Counted from the first letter of the stretch, positions 1 through 11,810 are shown. The stretch is DNA of 64,000 bases from Odiellus spinosus (GCA_963920705.1 OY987227.1:11635602-11699601), one strand, 5' to 3'. The notes: generated from the letters alone by a model not told the origin. Program-made: numbers and translations.

Positions 1-400
1 TAAGATCAACGTCAAGCGAGTTTTCGCCCAGTGACTAATCAAAACATTCCAAAAAGTTTTGAAAGTAGCTAATTGTAAAAGGAACATGATTAAAAGATAA
101 AATTGGCTTCGTTTACTGAAACAAACTGTCCTAATGGTAAACTTAGTCCTTCGTTTACTTGCGTCGAAGCAATATTTCAAAGAAGAAATAGTCTTACTTC
201 CTTTGAACTCTGTTGCCTCTAAGTTTATGAACAGACTTTAAATTTTTATTCAGATTATAGTGTAGTGAATTTTTGAGAGAGTTAAAGTAAAGATGTATAA
301 CAGAATCGTGGCAAGTGTTCGGTTCCAGAAAATTCTTATAAGTGGGAATACGGAGGTTGTGTTTAATTGAATTCATAATCCTTGGGGTTCGCGCGTTTAG
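1..400 (+). other. Intron upstream of cassette-1 Ig1 exon (partial)
   Basis: AT-rich sequence ending in the acceptor TTTAG at 396-400. The signal-peptide exon of this cassette was looked for here and not found: no ATG followed by a hydrophobic stretch and a donor. It should lie before the window. Confidence 0.6.
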
Positions 401-682
401 CCGCCATTCAGATCCAGCCGTTCAACTTCCCTGGAAGCGTTTTGGAAGGTCAATCCGTGCAAGTGATGTGCGGTATCAGTCAAGCGGAAGGGGAAGTCCG
501 TTTCCGGTGGCTACGGAACGGCGTGACCATCAGTTCCGGAGGTCACGTGTCCCTCGTCTCCCATCCCCGTCTCTCGGTGCTAATGGTCAACGAAGCCATA
601 GGCGAACTATCGGGCAACTACACCTGCATGGCCGAGAGTCAAGGCCAAGAGGACACGCACACAGCGCAACTTATAGTACAAG
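401..682 (+). CDS. Dscam: Cassette 1, Ig1 exon (Dscam Ig7-like)
   Basis: One exon of 282 nt encodes a whole Ig domain. It enters in phase 1 after TTTAG and leaves in phase 1 at G|GTAAAC. The protein starts AAIQIQPFNFPG and shows the Ig hallmarks: first cysteine in VMCGIS, core tryptophan in FRWLRNG, and second cysteine in GNYTC, which is also an N-glycosylation sequon. The same layout recurs in the Ig1 exon at 6968-7255, but the two proteins differ at many positions, so the duplication is not recent. It is a variable N-terminal domain, probably part of the recognition surface. The exact paralogue cannot be named from sequence alone. Confidence 0.88.
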
Positions 683-3600
683 GTAAACCCCCCGAAAGAA
701 TAGGGCTCAAGTTTGCCCAAATATTTGTTGTATAGGTTATGATTTATAACGTAGCAAACATTGACGAATCACAATTCATCCTCATAACTTATTTTAACGT
801 ATTTACCACAGAGCTTCCTCATGACCTTCATACAAGTATTTACATCCCAATTCCCTTTTATCCGAGTAATTAGATGCAAAATACCATAATCAAATTGAGC
901 CCCATTGAAAATGAAGACACTTTAGCTTAAATAGTAGTTAATTTGAGATGCTGAGGGTCAGCCATCTTGAAACTTACTTCTTACATAATTGTACATGTTG
1001 AACTTATTTAGCGTTTTGAGTTTACAAACCCTGTCCAATTCGTTAAACAATTAAAAAATAAAAATAAACACTCACGTGTTTGATGGTCATCTAGATATTC
1101 CACGGACGAACGTCTGACAGATGAGATGTTGTCACAAAAGATCATTTGATTCATTTCCATGTCCCAAGTTGGGTAATTTTGAGGTCCAAGATGAGCCACG
1201 CGTAAACTTTAAATTTGTTCCCGTTCAAATCAACCGTACTTTAATCAAAACCTGTTAAATACAAAACAAAATAATATAGTTAAGTTAATTCTGAAACTTA
1301 AATACTAGAATAAGCTCAAATAATTCGAGAAAAGAAATTAAAGTAAACCACTGTTATATAAAGATCAAATCTTATAAAGCTTTCTTCCACCATGTTTAAT
1401 CAAAGTTGTCTGTTTAATTGATCGTGTCTATCATTGGCCTCAAGATTGATGACAAAGACAAGATAAAAAACATCCAAATGAAATAAATAGAGAGCTAAAT
1501 GGCAATAAGGAAAACAGTGAAACGTGAAGCCCTCTTCTCTGAGTGGCGAGGTTGTAGGTGTGGATACACCGAGGTAATGGATAAAAGGGTGTGACGTTGC
1601 AAGATCAGAAATTGTTAGCTTCTATAAAATCTTTTCCTATCCCCCCTCTCTGCAAGTTCCCATTGAGATAACAATAACCCCCCTTCCAAAAATGCAAAGA
1701 GCATTCTTCTCTCATCAGTGTCAAGAAGAGACCAGCTGAATGCAATATAGGTTAAAATTAACCGAAGGAGAAACAAATTCAAGGGGCTCTTTTTTATAGC
1801 AGATGGTTCCTTTATGTGGAAGAAAATTGATTTTTATGCCACCGTTTAGAAAAACTAACTGAAGTGTATTTCACCTCAAATTGTTAGCGCAGCCAAGTAT
1901 AGGCTACCTATTATCTCTCGTGATATCTTTATTTGGAGATAACGTAGCTTTGTACGTACTGCGTGCTGCCAACTTTAATTGAAATAGACTACAGTTGTGT
2001 ATAACTTAATCTTAGGAAACAAAGATTCTCTCACTAAGCAAACATCGCGTTCACACTAAAAACTTTAAAACAGTGAACTGTAAACTACAGTGAACTGTAA
2101 ACTACAGTGAACTGTAAACTACAGTGAACTGTAAACTACAGTGAACTGTAAACTACAGTGAACTGTAAACTACAGTGAACTGTAAACTACAGTGAACTGT
2201 AAACTACAGTGAACTGTAAACTACAGTGAACTGTAAACTACAGTGAACTGTAAACTACAGAGAACTGTAAACTACAGTGAACTGTAAACTACAGTGAACT
2301 GTAAACTACAGTGAACTGTAAACTACAGTGAACTGTAAACTACAGTGAACTGTAAACTACAGTGAACTGTAAACTACAGTGAACTGTAAACTACAGTGAA
2401 CTGTAAACTACAGTGAACTGTAAACTACAGTGAACTGTAAACTACAGTGAACTGTAAACTACAGTGAACTGTAAACTACAGTGAACTGTAAACTACAGTG
2501 AACTGTAAACTACAGTGAACTGTAAACTACAGTGAACTGTAAACTACAGTGAACTGTAAACTACAGTGAACTGTAAACTACAGTGAACTGTAAACTACAG
2601 TGAACTGTAAACTACAGTGAACTGTAACCTACAGTGAACTGTAACCTACAGTGAACAGTAACCTACAGTGAACAGTAACCTACAGTGAACAGTAACCTAC
2701 AGTGAACAGTAACCTACAGTGAACAGTAACCTACAGTGAACAGTAACCTACAGTGAACAGTAACCTACAGTGAACAGTAAACTACAGTGAACAGTAAACT
2801 ACAGTGAACAGTAAACTACAGTGAACAGTAAACTACAGTGAACAGTAACCTACAGTGAACAGTAACCTACAGTGAACAGTAACCTACAGTGAACAGTAAC
2901 CTACAGTGAACAGTAACCTACAGTGAACAGTAACCTACAGTGAACAGTAACCTACAGTGAACAGTAACCTACAGTGAACAGTAACCTACAGTGAACAGTA
3001 AACTACAGTGAACAGTAAACTACAGTGAACAGTAAACTACAGTGAACAGTAAACTACAGTGAACAGTAAACTACAGTGAACAGTAAACTACAGTGAACAG
3101 TAAACTACAGTGAACAGTAAACTACAGTGAACAGTAAACTACAGTGAACAGTAAACTACAGTGAACAGTAAACTACAGTGAACAGTAAACTACAGTGAAC
3201 AGTAAACTACAGTGAACAGTAAACTACAGTGAACAGTAAACTACAGTGAACAGTAAACTACAGTGAACAGTAAACTACAGTGAACAGTAAACTACAGTGA
3301 ACAGTAAACTACAGTGAACAGTAAACTACAGTGAACAGTAAACTACAGTGAACAGTAAACTACAGTGAACAGTAAACTACAGTGAACAGTAAACTACAGT
3401 GAACAGTAAACTACAGTGAACAGTAAACTACAGTGAACAGTAAACTACAGTGAACAGTAAACTACAGTGAACAGTAAACTACAGTGAACAGTAAACTACA
3501 GTGAACAGTAAACTACAGTGAACAGTAAACTACAGTGAACAGTAAACTACAGTGAACAGTAAACTACAGTGAACAGTAAACTACAGTGAACAGTAAACTA

Positions 3601-4136
3601 CAGTGAACAGTAAACTACAGTGAACAGTAAACTACAGTGAACAGTAAACTACAGTGAACAGTAAACTACAGTGAACAGTAAACTACAGTGAACAGTAAAC
3701 TACAATGAACAGTAAACTACAATGAACAGTAAACTACAATGAACAGTAAACTACAATGAACAGCAAACTACAATGAACAGCAAACTACAGTGAACAGCAA
3801 ACTACAGTGAACAGCAAACTACAGTGAACAGTAAACTACAGTGAACAGTAATCAGTAATAGTAAATTATAATTAACTGTAAACTATTAACTAGAAAAAAT
3901 ATTTTAACAATATTCATAACAGTTGGAAATGCGTTTAAAGTACCTAGTAAAGTATACCTAGCATAAGGAAACATCCGATTCTATTTAGATTATTACCTCA
4001 ATGTCATTGGACAAACAGTAAAATTATAATTAAACAATTTAAACTAATTTCAACCTATAAATTTAGCAACCCAGTTATATCAGTACCAGAATTAATATTA
4101 TTGATTTTTCAGTAATAAAAATAACTTTGGTTTCAG
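683..4136 (+). other. Intron, cassette 1 Ig1 to Ig2a
   Basis: A 3.45-kb intron, GTAAAC donor and TTTCAG acceptor. Half of it is the 17-bp minisatellite at about 2070-3850. The remainder is AT-rich, with no convincing exon on either strand. Confidence 0.75.
2070..3850. repeat. 17-bp minisatellite, about 105 copies
   Basis: Uninterrupted head-to-tail array of the unit ACAGTGAACTGTAAACT. Variants come in blocks. The founder form fills about 2070-2618, followed by a few copies ending AACCT. A T-to-A change giving GAACAGT then takes over to the end, alternating between runs with AACCT and runs with AAACT. Near the right end there are copies with ACAATG and with CAGCAAACT. The founder unit contains a short palindrome, ACAGT-GA-ACTGT, which the T-to-A change destroys. 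Copy number is estimated from length divided by period. Confidence 0.97.
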
Positions 4137-4256
4137 GACCGCCAAAATGGGCCAAAGAGCCCAAAGACACGGCAGTATCCATAGGGGATAGTGCTAAAAT
4201 TGATTGCTCCGCTATTGGCTATCCAGTGCCAAAGATCAAATGGACCAAGCTCAATG
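4137..4256 (+). CDS. Dscam: Cassette 1, Ig2 first-half exon
   Basis: 120-nt exon, phase 1 to phase 1, between TTTCAG and G|GTCAGT. It encodes the front half of an I-set Ig domain: GPPKWAKEPKDTAV, then the first cysteine in IDCSAIGYPVPKI and the core tryptophan in KWTK. The cassette-2 counterpart at 20696-20815 has the same length and phases and a donor that also begins GTCAGT. The domain is completed by the exon at 4948-5118. It resembles Dscam Ig8. Confidence 0.87.
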
Positions 4257-4947
4257 GTCAGTGAATTTAGATAAGCTATATTAAAAATAAAATTATTTAA
4301 ACCTTTATCACAGCCCTGCAAAGGTAGTTTATAGCATTAAAATTTCAAGGTCATCAAATACAATTTTTTTTTTTTTTTCATATATTCATCAAACCACATA
4401 ATATTCTACGCTTCTGTATTATTTAATGCATGGAATAATTCATACAAAAAAAATAAACCATACTTGGGCGCAAATCATTCGACTGAATATTAAATTTAAA
4501 AAACCCACATTTGAAAACCAAAAATTTAAATATTAAATGAATTTAATTTTTATCCGTTTTAATTTTTTTTTTTTTTTTTATTTTAATGTTATGCGGTATT
4601 TCTAAAATATTAGAATTTGCCGTATTATTTATTTTATAATAAAATACTGCATTTTATTTTTTTTTTTAAATTTCATTTTAAATTTTTTTGGTATCGTTTA
4701 ATATTTTAAAATATTTTAAAATTGTTTAGGGTTTAATTAAAAAAAAAAAAAGAATTGTTTAATTATTTCAAATATTTTAAAATTGTAATTTCCAAAGCCA
4801 TTTAATAATTTTTTAAATTTTTTTTTTTTTTAATATTCAGTCGAATAATTTTAAATATTTATATAACTAAATAAAGGTTTTAATAATTTTAAGCTGTAAC
4901 CGTAATTTAAATACGGATAACTAAATATTAATTCAATACGTATACAG
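4257..4947 (+). other. Intron within cassette 1 Ig2
   Basis: A 691-nt intron, extremely AT-rich with many poly-T and poly-A runs (for example around 4360-4378, 4562-4580 and 4740-4751). No other feature seen. Confidence 0.8.
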
Positions 4948-5118
4948 ATACGAAAGGATCGGATCTGGAATCACCGGGTCATAGTCATCATCGATTCAAT
5001 GCGGATGGATCGCTGACAATTACCAGCGTCCGGCAAGAAGATGCTGGTCAATATACATGCGAAGCTTCCAACGGCATCGGTCAGACCCTCCAAAAACTTA
5101 TCAATTTGCACATAAAAG
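4948..5118 (+). CDS. Dscam: Cassette 1, Ig2 second-half exon
   Basis: 171-nt exon, phase 1 to phase 1, between TACAG and G|GTAAAA. It encodes the back half of Ig2: NADGSLTITSVRQEDAG, then the second cysteine in QYTCEASNGIG, closing with LINLHIKG. It is the last exon of the upstream cassette. In frame it can join the constant exon at 26307, skipping all of cassette 2. It could equally join the cassette-2 Ig1 exon at 6968, because phases match. The next thing downstream is the promoter-like region and signal exon of cassette 2, which marks the cassette boundary. Confidence 0.88.
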
Positions 5119-5640
5119 GTAAAACCCTATCATCATACATCAACAACAAAATAAAATACCGAACCAAAATATATTTAAAAACAACACAATACCTCAGGCT
5201 TATAATCAAATTCGCCAATCAAATACAAATTAATTACAGATAATTATGCAATTATAAAACCTTCCACGTTATCATTCAAGTACTAGGCCTAATCAAAAAC
5301 TATCATCACAATTAACCTTTGACCAATGTCAACCCTACCTTCTACCCCATTGGTCTTTGTTTATGCATTAGCATACCCAAACACCAAGGTTAATAATGCC
5401 TTTACATCACACGTTAACCCTAAGCCTCGCACCCATCCTTAATAACAATAATTCTATTATTTTATTAATAATTAACATCAACGTACCCTTTTATTGTCTC
5501 GCCATTAATAGCGGGTGCTTTCTTTTTATATTAAATTTACTCATTATTTCATTTATTTCGCTATCAAAGTTTTGGCGCGTAAATTCCAGAGGAGCCGTTA
5601 TGCCACAGCATTTGCAAACTTTTACTCTCCCTACTTCGTA
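5119..5640 (+). other. Inter-cassette spacer
   Basis: Between the last donor of cassette 1 and the GC-richer promoter region. AT-rich and featureless. Open frames here lack splice sites or domain signatures. Confidence 0.6.
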
Positions 5641-6383
5641 GCCCGCTTACGTACCGGGCGCCAAACATAGGCCTAGCGGGAGAATCTGGTGTGGCGCGCG
5701 CTCTTCGGTACAGGCTTGGCTATCGTTGTCAAAGATAAGGGAGGGTTGGAAACTGCGAAAACAAGGCCGGGGGGTGAAGCGAAAATTCAGCGCTCAGCGG
5801 CTCTAGATTCTCCAAGAGCCAAATAGACGAAAGCCACCAGTCCAGCATTCTGAAGCTTCGACTCTGTGCGGGTTGAAAATTGTTCGATAGGTGCTCCGTA
5901 AAAAGCTAGGAGGATATATTTTTTTTATATATAAAAATAAGCTAAAAGTCCCATCTTTATCCGCATCCTCCCGGATATTTTCCGATTTGTTATTAGGGAA
6001 ATTTAAGGAAATTTTGGATTAAACTATCGTACTGGTTAATTTCAAACGTTTTAGGGTGTGTTATGTTGTGTTCGAGAAAGAAAATATGGCAAATATTGGA
6101 TTAAAATCGACGAGTTTTCGCGTCGTTTCGACTCTACAGTGGTTTTGCAAAGTGTCTACACCCGGGGAAATGAGAAGCAACGCGGGAAAGCTTCTTAACG
6201 GGGGCCAATCCTTTCATTTCGATCGGAAAACCGCGCAAATTCGTCTCCGGGATCACGAAGCCTCGACCGGAGGAGCCGTCTAAATTTTCTCTATCTTTCC
6301 CTTCAAATTTAAATATTAAACGTCAAGAAAGTGCTCAAAAATTATCAGTGAAAAAAAATTAAGTATTAAAAAAAAAATTCAAA
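5641..6383 (+). promoter_or_regulatory. Probable promoter and 5' leader of cassette 2
   Basis: This stretch is GC- and CpG-richer than its surroundings, for example GTACCGGGCGCC at 5651 and GTGTGGCGCGCGC near 5690. It lies just upstream of a signal-peptide exon in the middle of the gene, where each cassette needs its own transcription start. A TATA-like stretch, TATATAAAAATA, lies at about 5928. An upstream open frame (ATG 6086, stop ending 6283) would be in the leader if transcription starts before it. The start site is not determined from sequence. The promoter role is inferred from position and base composition. Confidence 0.5.
6086..6283 (+). other. Possible upstream ORF in the cassette-2 leader
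   Basis: A 65-codon frame from ATG to TAA ends 100 nt before the signal-peptide ATG at 6384. It has no recognisable domain. If transcription starts upstream, it could lower translation of the main frame. It may equally be chance in a GC-rich stretch. Confidence 0.2.
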
Positions 6384-6468
6384 ATGAAGAAAAAATGCAA
6401 CATGTTTATCTGGTGGATTACCGTGGTCCAAATATTCGGATACTATTCCACATTCGTCTCATCCGAAG
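6384..6468 (+). CDS. Dscam: Cassette 2, signal-peptide first coding exon
   Basis: Starts at ATG 6384 in an A-rich context and runs 85 nt to G|GTAAGA, leaving in phase 1. The product begins MKKKCNMFIWW and continues through a hydrophobic core rich in I, V, F and Y to a small-residue end, FVSSE. This is a classic signal peptide: positive n-region, hydrophobic h-region, Ser-rich cleavage region at about residues 25-28. It was too short for routine ORF calling. No acceptor is needed because it is the first coding exon. It joins 6968 in phase 1. Confidence 0.87.
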
Positions 6469-6967
6469 GTAAGATTATCTCTTTTTCTTTCAGGAGTTTA
6501 ATCTGGGGGGGCTATTAAATATTTTCAGCCAAAATAACAACCCTAACTTGAGTTTAAAGCACTCATCTAAGTTCTAATCTTCAAAATAAAATGTTTTGAA
6601 AAATTTAATTATTTACGCAGTCCTAGGGTGCATCAAAATTCACATTAAAACTTTTATCCCTTCTTACCCTGAGAGAGTTAGGATTAAAAGAAAACAAAAA
6701 ATAATAAAAAGACAGGAGACAAAAACTAAGAGACTATATCGATCCAGAAGGGAAAAAAAGCCTTTAAAAATTTATCCATAAATAGTAGTTTCTATTTTGG
6801 TTTGTAACTAAATAATAAATACGCATCATTGGATTCAAAGAAAACGAAAAAAAAAATTGGGATGTTTTAGGCCTAAATCCTCCTTTTGAATTATCAATAA
6901 GTATTAAAAGATAATGTTATTTGAAGCTTAACGCGTTCTTTTTCGATATCTGTTTCTGTATTTACAG
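6469..6967 (+). other. Intron, signal exon to Ig1 of cassette 2
   Basis: 499-nt intron, GTAAGA donor and TTTACAG acceptor. A-rich, no other feature seen. Confidence 0.8.
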
Positions 6968-7255
6968 GCGCCCCTGTAATTCAACCGTTCTTTTTCCCGA
7001 AAAACGTCTCTTCGGGTCAAGATTTGAAAGTAATGTGTACGGTGACTGCGGGTCACCATCCGATGGCTTTCCAATGGATTAAAGACGAGCGAGGGGCCAG
7101 CCTGATGGACGCTAGCCGGACCCACGTCCAATCGTTCGACGACTACTCCATGCTGACCATCAAGGGAGCCGATCGAGAACACGCCGGCAATTACACCTGC
7201 ATCGCCAAAAACGGGGTCGGAAAAGACAGCTACTCCGCACAGCTATCCGTTCTAG
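6968..7255 (+). CDS. Dscam: Cassette 2, Ig1 exon (Dscam Ig7-like)
   Basis: 288-nt exon, phase 1 to phase 1, encoding one whole Ig domain (about residues 29-125 of the isoform). It begins GAPVIQPFFFPKNVSSGQ, with the first cysteine in KVMCTVTAG, the tryptophan in FQWIKDE, and the second cysteine in GNYTCIAKNGVG, closing with YSAQLSVLG. GNYTC is an N-glycosylation sequon shared with cassette 1. The IQPF-FP start and YSAQL-V end match Dscam Ig7. The donor is G|GTAAGC. Confidence 0.9.
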
Positions 7256-9747
7256 GTAAGCTAAATTACTAATCTCCGTATAGACGTATAACTACGTAGT
7301 GCTCTTAGTCAGCCAGCTGGAACTTAAGGGGGTGCGCGAGAATTAGATCATTCTAAAGAAATTTTCAAATTTCGGGATGAAGTCATTTTCTTCACTTTGA
7401 GAGTTTGTTTATAGTTTATTTCAGTTTGAAAAGGCAGCACGCGCAAAGTTACTCTCTATTAATCAAATCAATGAGATAAAGCGTCACCTAGCTTCGTACC
7501 GTGCTGCCAAATCAAGGTGGAATTTTAAATATAGAAGTGTTCAAAATGTCATAAACGAATTCAGCTAGAAGTCGTATCACGCGGCTTTCCATTTAGAAAT
7601 TGTTTTGCAAATATGGAGCAATTAAACAACAGGGCATAGAGTTGCCACATCATTAACATTCTAATGTTAATGCTCCATGGTTTGCGAAAAATATTTTCGC
7701 AATGTAAAATGGTGTATATATGAAATTATTATGTACATTAGGAAACCATAAACACGAAATATATAAATGAATATGCAAATTATTTGTTGAAGAGTTCATT
7801 TGTGGTATAACTGCTGCGTACTAGTCTAAAACAAATTCTGACAGTTTTGGTGACGCATCGTCTTGTCATATTAAGATTAAATTATATTTATAAGATATTA
7901 ATTAATATTAACACCAAAAATTTGTAATCATACTAATATCAGACTAACCAATATCAAAAATCAAACTCTTAAGCTTTTATTTTTAAAGGGATAATGAAGA
8001 CGAGTAACATGTTTTTTAAATCGATTAATTAAGAAAGATTCGATTTGAGTCTGCTAAGACTAAGTCCATTTTAATACGGATTAATAAATGTCGGACAAAA
8101 TCTACGGATAATCAAAGATTGTTTTAAAATATTTCGCGCAATTTAAAAAATATGAATTAAAAATTATAATTATAAATTATAAAGTTTCTAATGGATATAA
8201 AAATAAAACGTTACTCGATGGTTTATTATCCCTTTATCATTTTCCTTTATTTGGCTCGCGACTTTTAGTAGAAATAGAATAATATTGCTTTATATCGCTC
8301 AAATGGATGTCCACGGAATAAAATTGAATGGATTAAAAGGCTAGCTTCTAAGCTCCAGCTTATCCGCTTATACCTATAGCTATATTCAATTTCATTTGGT
8401 GTCGGTACATACGCGTTACTCAGGGACTATACGGTGAAGGCAACCTTTAGGGGGATTAGTCATATATTGGCGACCGTCTAGCTAATATTCTATGAAAGGG
8501 AAAATGAAGGTGCTAGTCCTTCTGGAGTTGATAAGGACTACTTTTTCGCCCCATGAGCTTAATCATTATGTATGAATCCGCCTAGTATTTTCCCTACATT
8601 GATTGCCAACTCCTCTTGGACATATATAGACTAGAGTTCTCATTAAATGACGGGCACCCGAAAATTAAGGGTTACCAACCCTATTATATACTGACGAAAA
8701 ATCAATAACTGAGGTAAATAACCCCTAAAGAGGGGTTGCTTCATATATAAAAGTAACATCCATGAAAAGGGATCCAAATTCTCATGTGAAACCGGTTTTC
8801 AAATGGGAAGTTGGTCACTTTCAAGATTGTTACATAGTTTACATAAAAATTACCAAGTCAGTTGGAATTTTAACAAAAATCACTTTTCCTAAAGATACGT
8901 AATATATTAAAATTATTGAAATTTCTCTTACTTTCTTCCAATCCTTTCTTTGTTAAACATAGCCAAAAAAATTATAATCTCCAAAACATATAATTAAATT
9001 AGGCTTAGGAGTTGCGTTAGGCTTAATCGATATTTGAAATTAAAAGCACGTGGCTCAAGTCTCGCGATAATACCATGAATCGCGCGAAAAAAATCATTCT
9101 CGGCGCGTTTTTTTTTTTTCAAATAAAAACTCAAATTCAGCCGGAGTTTGCAACGACGTTTATCATAACGCATCTAGCTTTGAGTGTGCATTTTAGCGTT
9201 CTCTATATGGACAGACAGACAGACGCACCTAGATAATTATATCGCGAGCCAATGAGAATATTCCCATGGTGCAGGAGGTGTTTATTATAGAGTTAAAGCA
9301 TCTAATCAAGAGACTGATTGGTTAAAATTAAAGATGAATCTTTAAAAATTCGTGTTATTTTTAGAAATAGTCATTTCGTGATTTCAAGGGATTTGGTAGT
9401 TTATAAGTGCAATTAAAAAATTTTGATTGGAGTGTTTAATTACCCAATATATAATAAAATATAGGTTAGATTAAGAACATCATATTTTACGAAAGTAAAA
9501 ATAAAGGTTCCCTTTATCTTTTAGGGTAACCTAACTTTTTTACAAGTTGAAAATTTTAAGCGGAATATATGTCCTTCTCGAGAACAATTCTTATGACTTT
9601 ATCTTCTAATTAACAATATTATCTTAACTTTGATGGTTAAAAGATATTTTTTCAACAACTTGAGATGAGAAAGAACAATACGATATATTAATACGTAATC
9701 CATATTTTAGTTCTAATTTAGAAAATATTTATCAATTTATTTCTCTT

Positions 9748-9872
9748 TTAAAAAATAGAGTGACAACAAAGTTGACTCATGCACAAACGATAAAAGTTTA
9801 ATTACAAAACTTTTTTAATTAAACTATTATCGCTTGTGCATGAGTCAACTTCGTTGTCGCTCTTTATTTTAA
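9748..9872. mobile_element. 125-bp foldback element flanked by TTAA
   Basis: Two arms of about 50 bp (starting at 9752 and ending at 9868) are near-perfect inverted copies around a loop of about 10 bp. Both contain GTTGACTCATGCACAA or its complement. TTAA sits at both outer ends (9748-9751 and 9869-9872). It is non-coding and consistent with a miniature inverted-repeat element of a TTAA-targeting family. Confidence 0.8.
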
Positions 9873-9937
9873 ACCATATCTCTAGGCAAGATTAACGCTA
9901 ATTTTAACAATAAACAAATTATTTCGTTATTCTTAAC

Positions 9938-10388
9938 TTAAAGTGAGGCTGTCGCTGATTTTTCATGAACTCCAAATGGAAATTAAGCAGCATTTTAAAA
10001 TCATCAGTTTTCGAAATTTGAAAATAAAAATCGCACGCAATACTACGTCATCGCACTATGGTCACGTGGCTATTGTAGAGCCTATAGTTGACTCTCGCGC
10101 GTTCTGGCACGTGGTAAGGTTATTTTCGCGCTGTCTTTTTCGTAGAGGTACTTAACCGAGAAAGTCCTTCCTTTCGTATGAAAATTATCGATTACGTTCC
10201 AGAAATAAACTACCTCATATATCGTAAAAGAAATTGCCTATATATTTTGTGTCATTTTAATTTACGAGTTTCTTAAGAACACTTCAAACCAGAATTATAA
10301 AATTTTGAATATGACGTTTTAACAGTATGATAAAACTATAAATATAATTCATAGGCAATGGAAATCAACGGTGACAGTCTCACTTTAA
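9938..10388. mobile_element. TTAA-flanked miniature element, AGTG family
   Basis: Left end TTAAAGTGAGGCTGTCGCTG, right end (complement) TTAAAGTGAGACTGTCACCG: terminal inverted repeats of about 18 bp with TTAA on both sides. It is 451 bp and has no transposase. Related sequence starts at 14658 and lies around 28390-28710, 29178-29547 and (reverse) 32215-32375. Confidence 0.8.
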
Positions 10389-10888
10389 GTTCAAGACACA
10401 TTATAAGACTCAATGCCACCCCTTTAATTCGGGGAAAATTATTACACTGAAATTACTCCTAAGTGCACGCACGTGTGCCAAACTTCCAAATTCCAAGGGC
10501 ATAATATACAAAAAAAAATAAAAAATAAAGAGAAATTGTGAGAGCACAAAAGAGAAGCATGCCTCCCCTCTTATGAACCCCCTTAAACCTATGCCTAAAA
10601 TCCACAACAATATAAACACTCCTCTGATTTTCTGAACAGGCTTAAATCTGGTAAACACGTGTGCAAAGTAGTGATAAAAATATTTCACTTTCTTTGTTTA
10701 AAACGTGTTTTTCCACAAAGAAAAATCGCAAAAATTTTGTAAAAGTTTCCACATTATTTCTTAAAGGGAGAATGAAAGGCCGAAACAACCTATTTTTAAT
10801 CGATTAAGAATGCTAAAATAATGAGAAAAAATATAATATAACTCACCAAAAATATTTCGTTATTTTATATAGTCTGGTCACCCTGATT

Positions 10889-11130
10889 TATAATTAATTG
10901 TACCTTATTTATTTTATTTATTAATTATATATTTATAATTAATTGTACCTTATTTATTTTATTTATTAATTATATATTCATAATTAATTGTACCTTATTT
11001 ATTTTATTTATTAATTATATATTCATAATTAATTGTACCTTATTTGTTTTATTTATTAATTGTATATTCATAATTAATTGTACCTTATTTATTTTATTTA
11101 ATAATTATATATTCATAGTTAATTGTACCC
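10889..11130. repeat. 45-bp AT-rich tandem repeat, about 5 copies
   Basis: Units begin TAATTAATTGTACCTTATTT at 10891, 10936, 10981, 11026 and 11071, with a partial sixth at 11116. Few differences between units, so it expanded recently. Confidence 0.92.
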
Positions 11131-11456
11131 TTATTATAATTATACTAGATAGTGGTAGCAGTATTAAAATAATTGTATCATAATTATTATCATATATATT
11201 GAAAAATTAAATTTAAATTGATTATTAATATAGTAGTTAATATTGATACATCTAGATTAAAATAGTTTTATTATTAATAAAAGTAGGCCCATGGGGAATA
11301 TCCAACACCCTGCATTTGCCTGTATTAACTGGAATACGGAAACAACATGGTCTGTCAACTCTCATTTAACAACTAAAATTTATCATTTAAAAAATAAAAA
11401 ATAAAATTTATCATTTAAAAACTAAAAATTATCATTGAAAAACTAATATTGCTAGG

Positions 11457-11633
11457 ATTATAGTATGTGGTAATAAGGTCAAAATTCTCCTCGTATCAAA
11501 TGGAAACTATTTTAATAGTGTATATTAGACCTCAACAATTTAACCTAACCTAACCTAAACAAACTCGAACAATAAACTAACCTAACCTAACCCAACCTAA
11601 ACAAACTCGAACCTTATTACCACATACTATAAT
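11457..11633. mobile_element. 177-bp inverted-repeat element carrying CCTAA motifs
   Basis: A 22-bp perfect inverted repeat at 11457-11478 and 11612-11633 (core TATAGTATGTGGTAATAAGG) bounds the segment. Between them lie two clusters of CCTAA (complement TTAGG) and two copies of AAACAAACTCGAAC or a close variant. It interrupts an array of TATCATTTAAAAACTA-type repeats seen on both sides. Confidence 0.65.
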
Positions 11634-11810
11634 TGTACCCTAATATTTATCATTTAAAAACTATAATTTTATCATAATTATGTCCTTACATCTAGGTGTT
11701 TAACTCCCCCAGATCCCCGCCACATTATAATCCATTTTTATCAAAAATGGCGACCTTCATGAATCAACTCATTGAACATTAAGAAGCCCTAAAACGTATC
11801 TTGACCGACC

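Noticed and set aside
2070-3850. CRISPR-like regular array
   Set aside because: Head-to-tail repeats without spacers; a minisatellite in a eukaryotic intron.
401-5118. Separate complete gene upstream of the Dscam-like gene
   Set aside because: No signal exon, constant exons or stop of its own. Exon plan and phases match cassette 2, so it is read as an alternative cassette.
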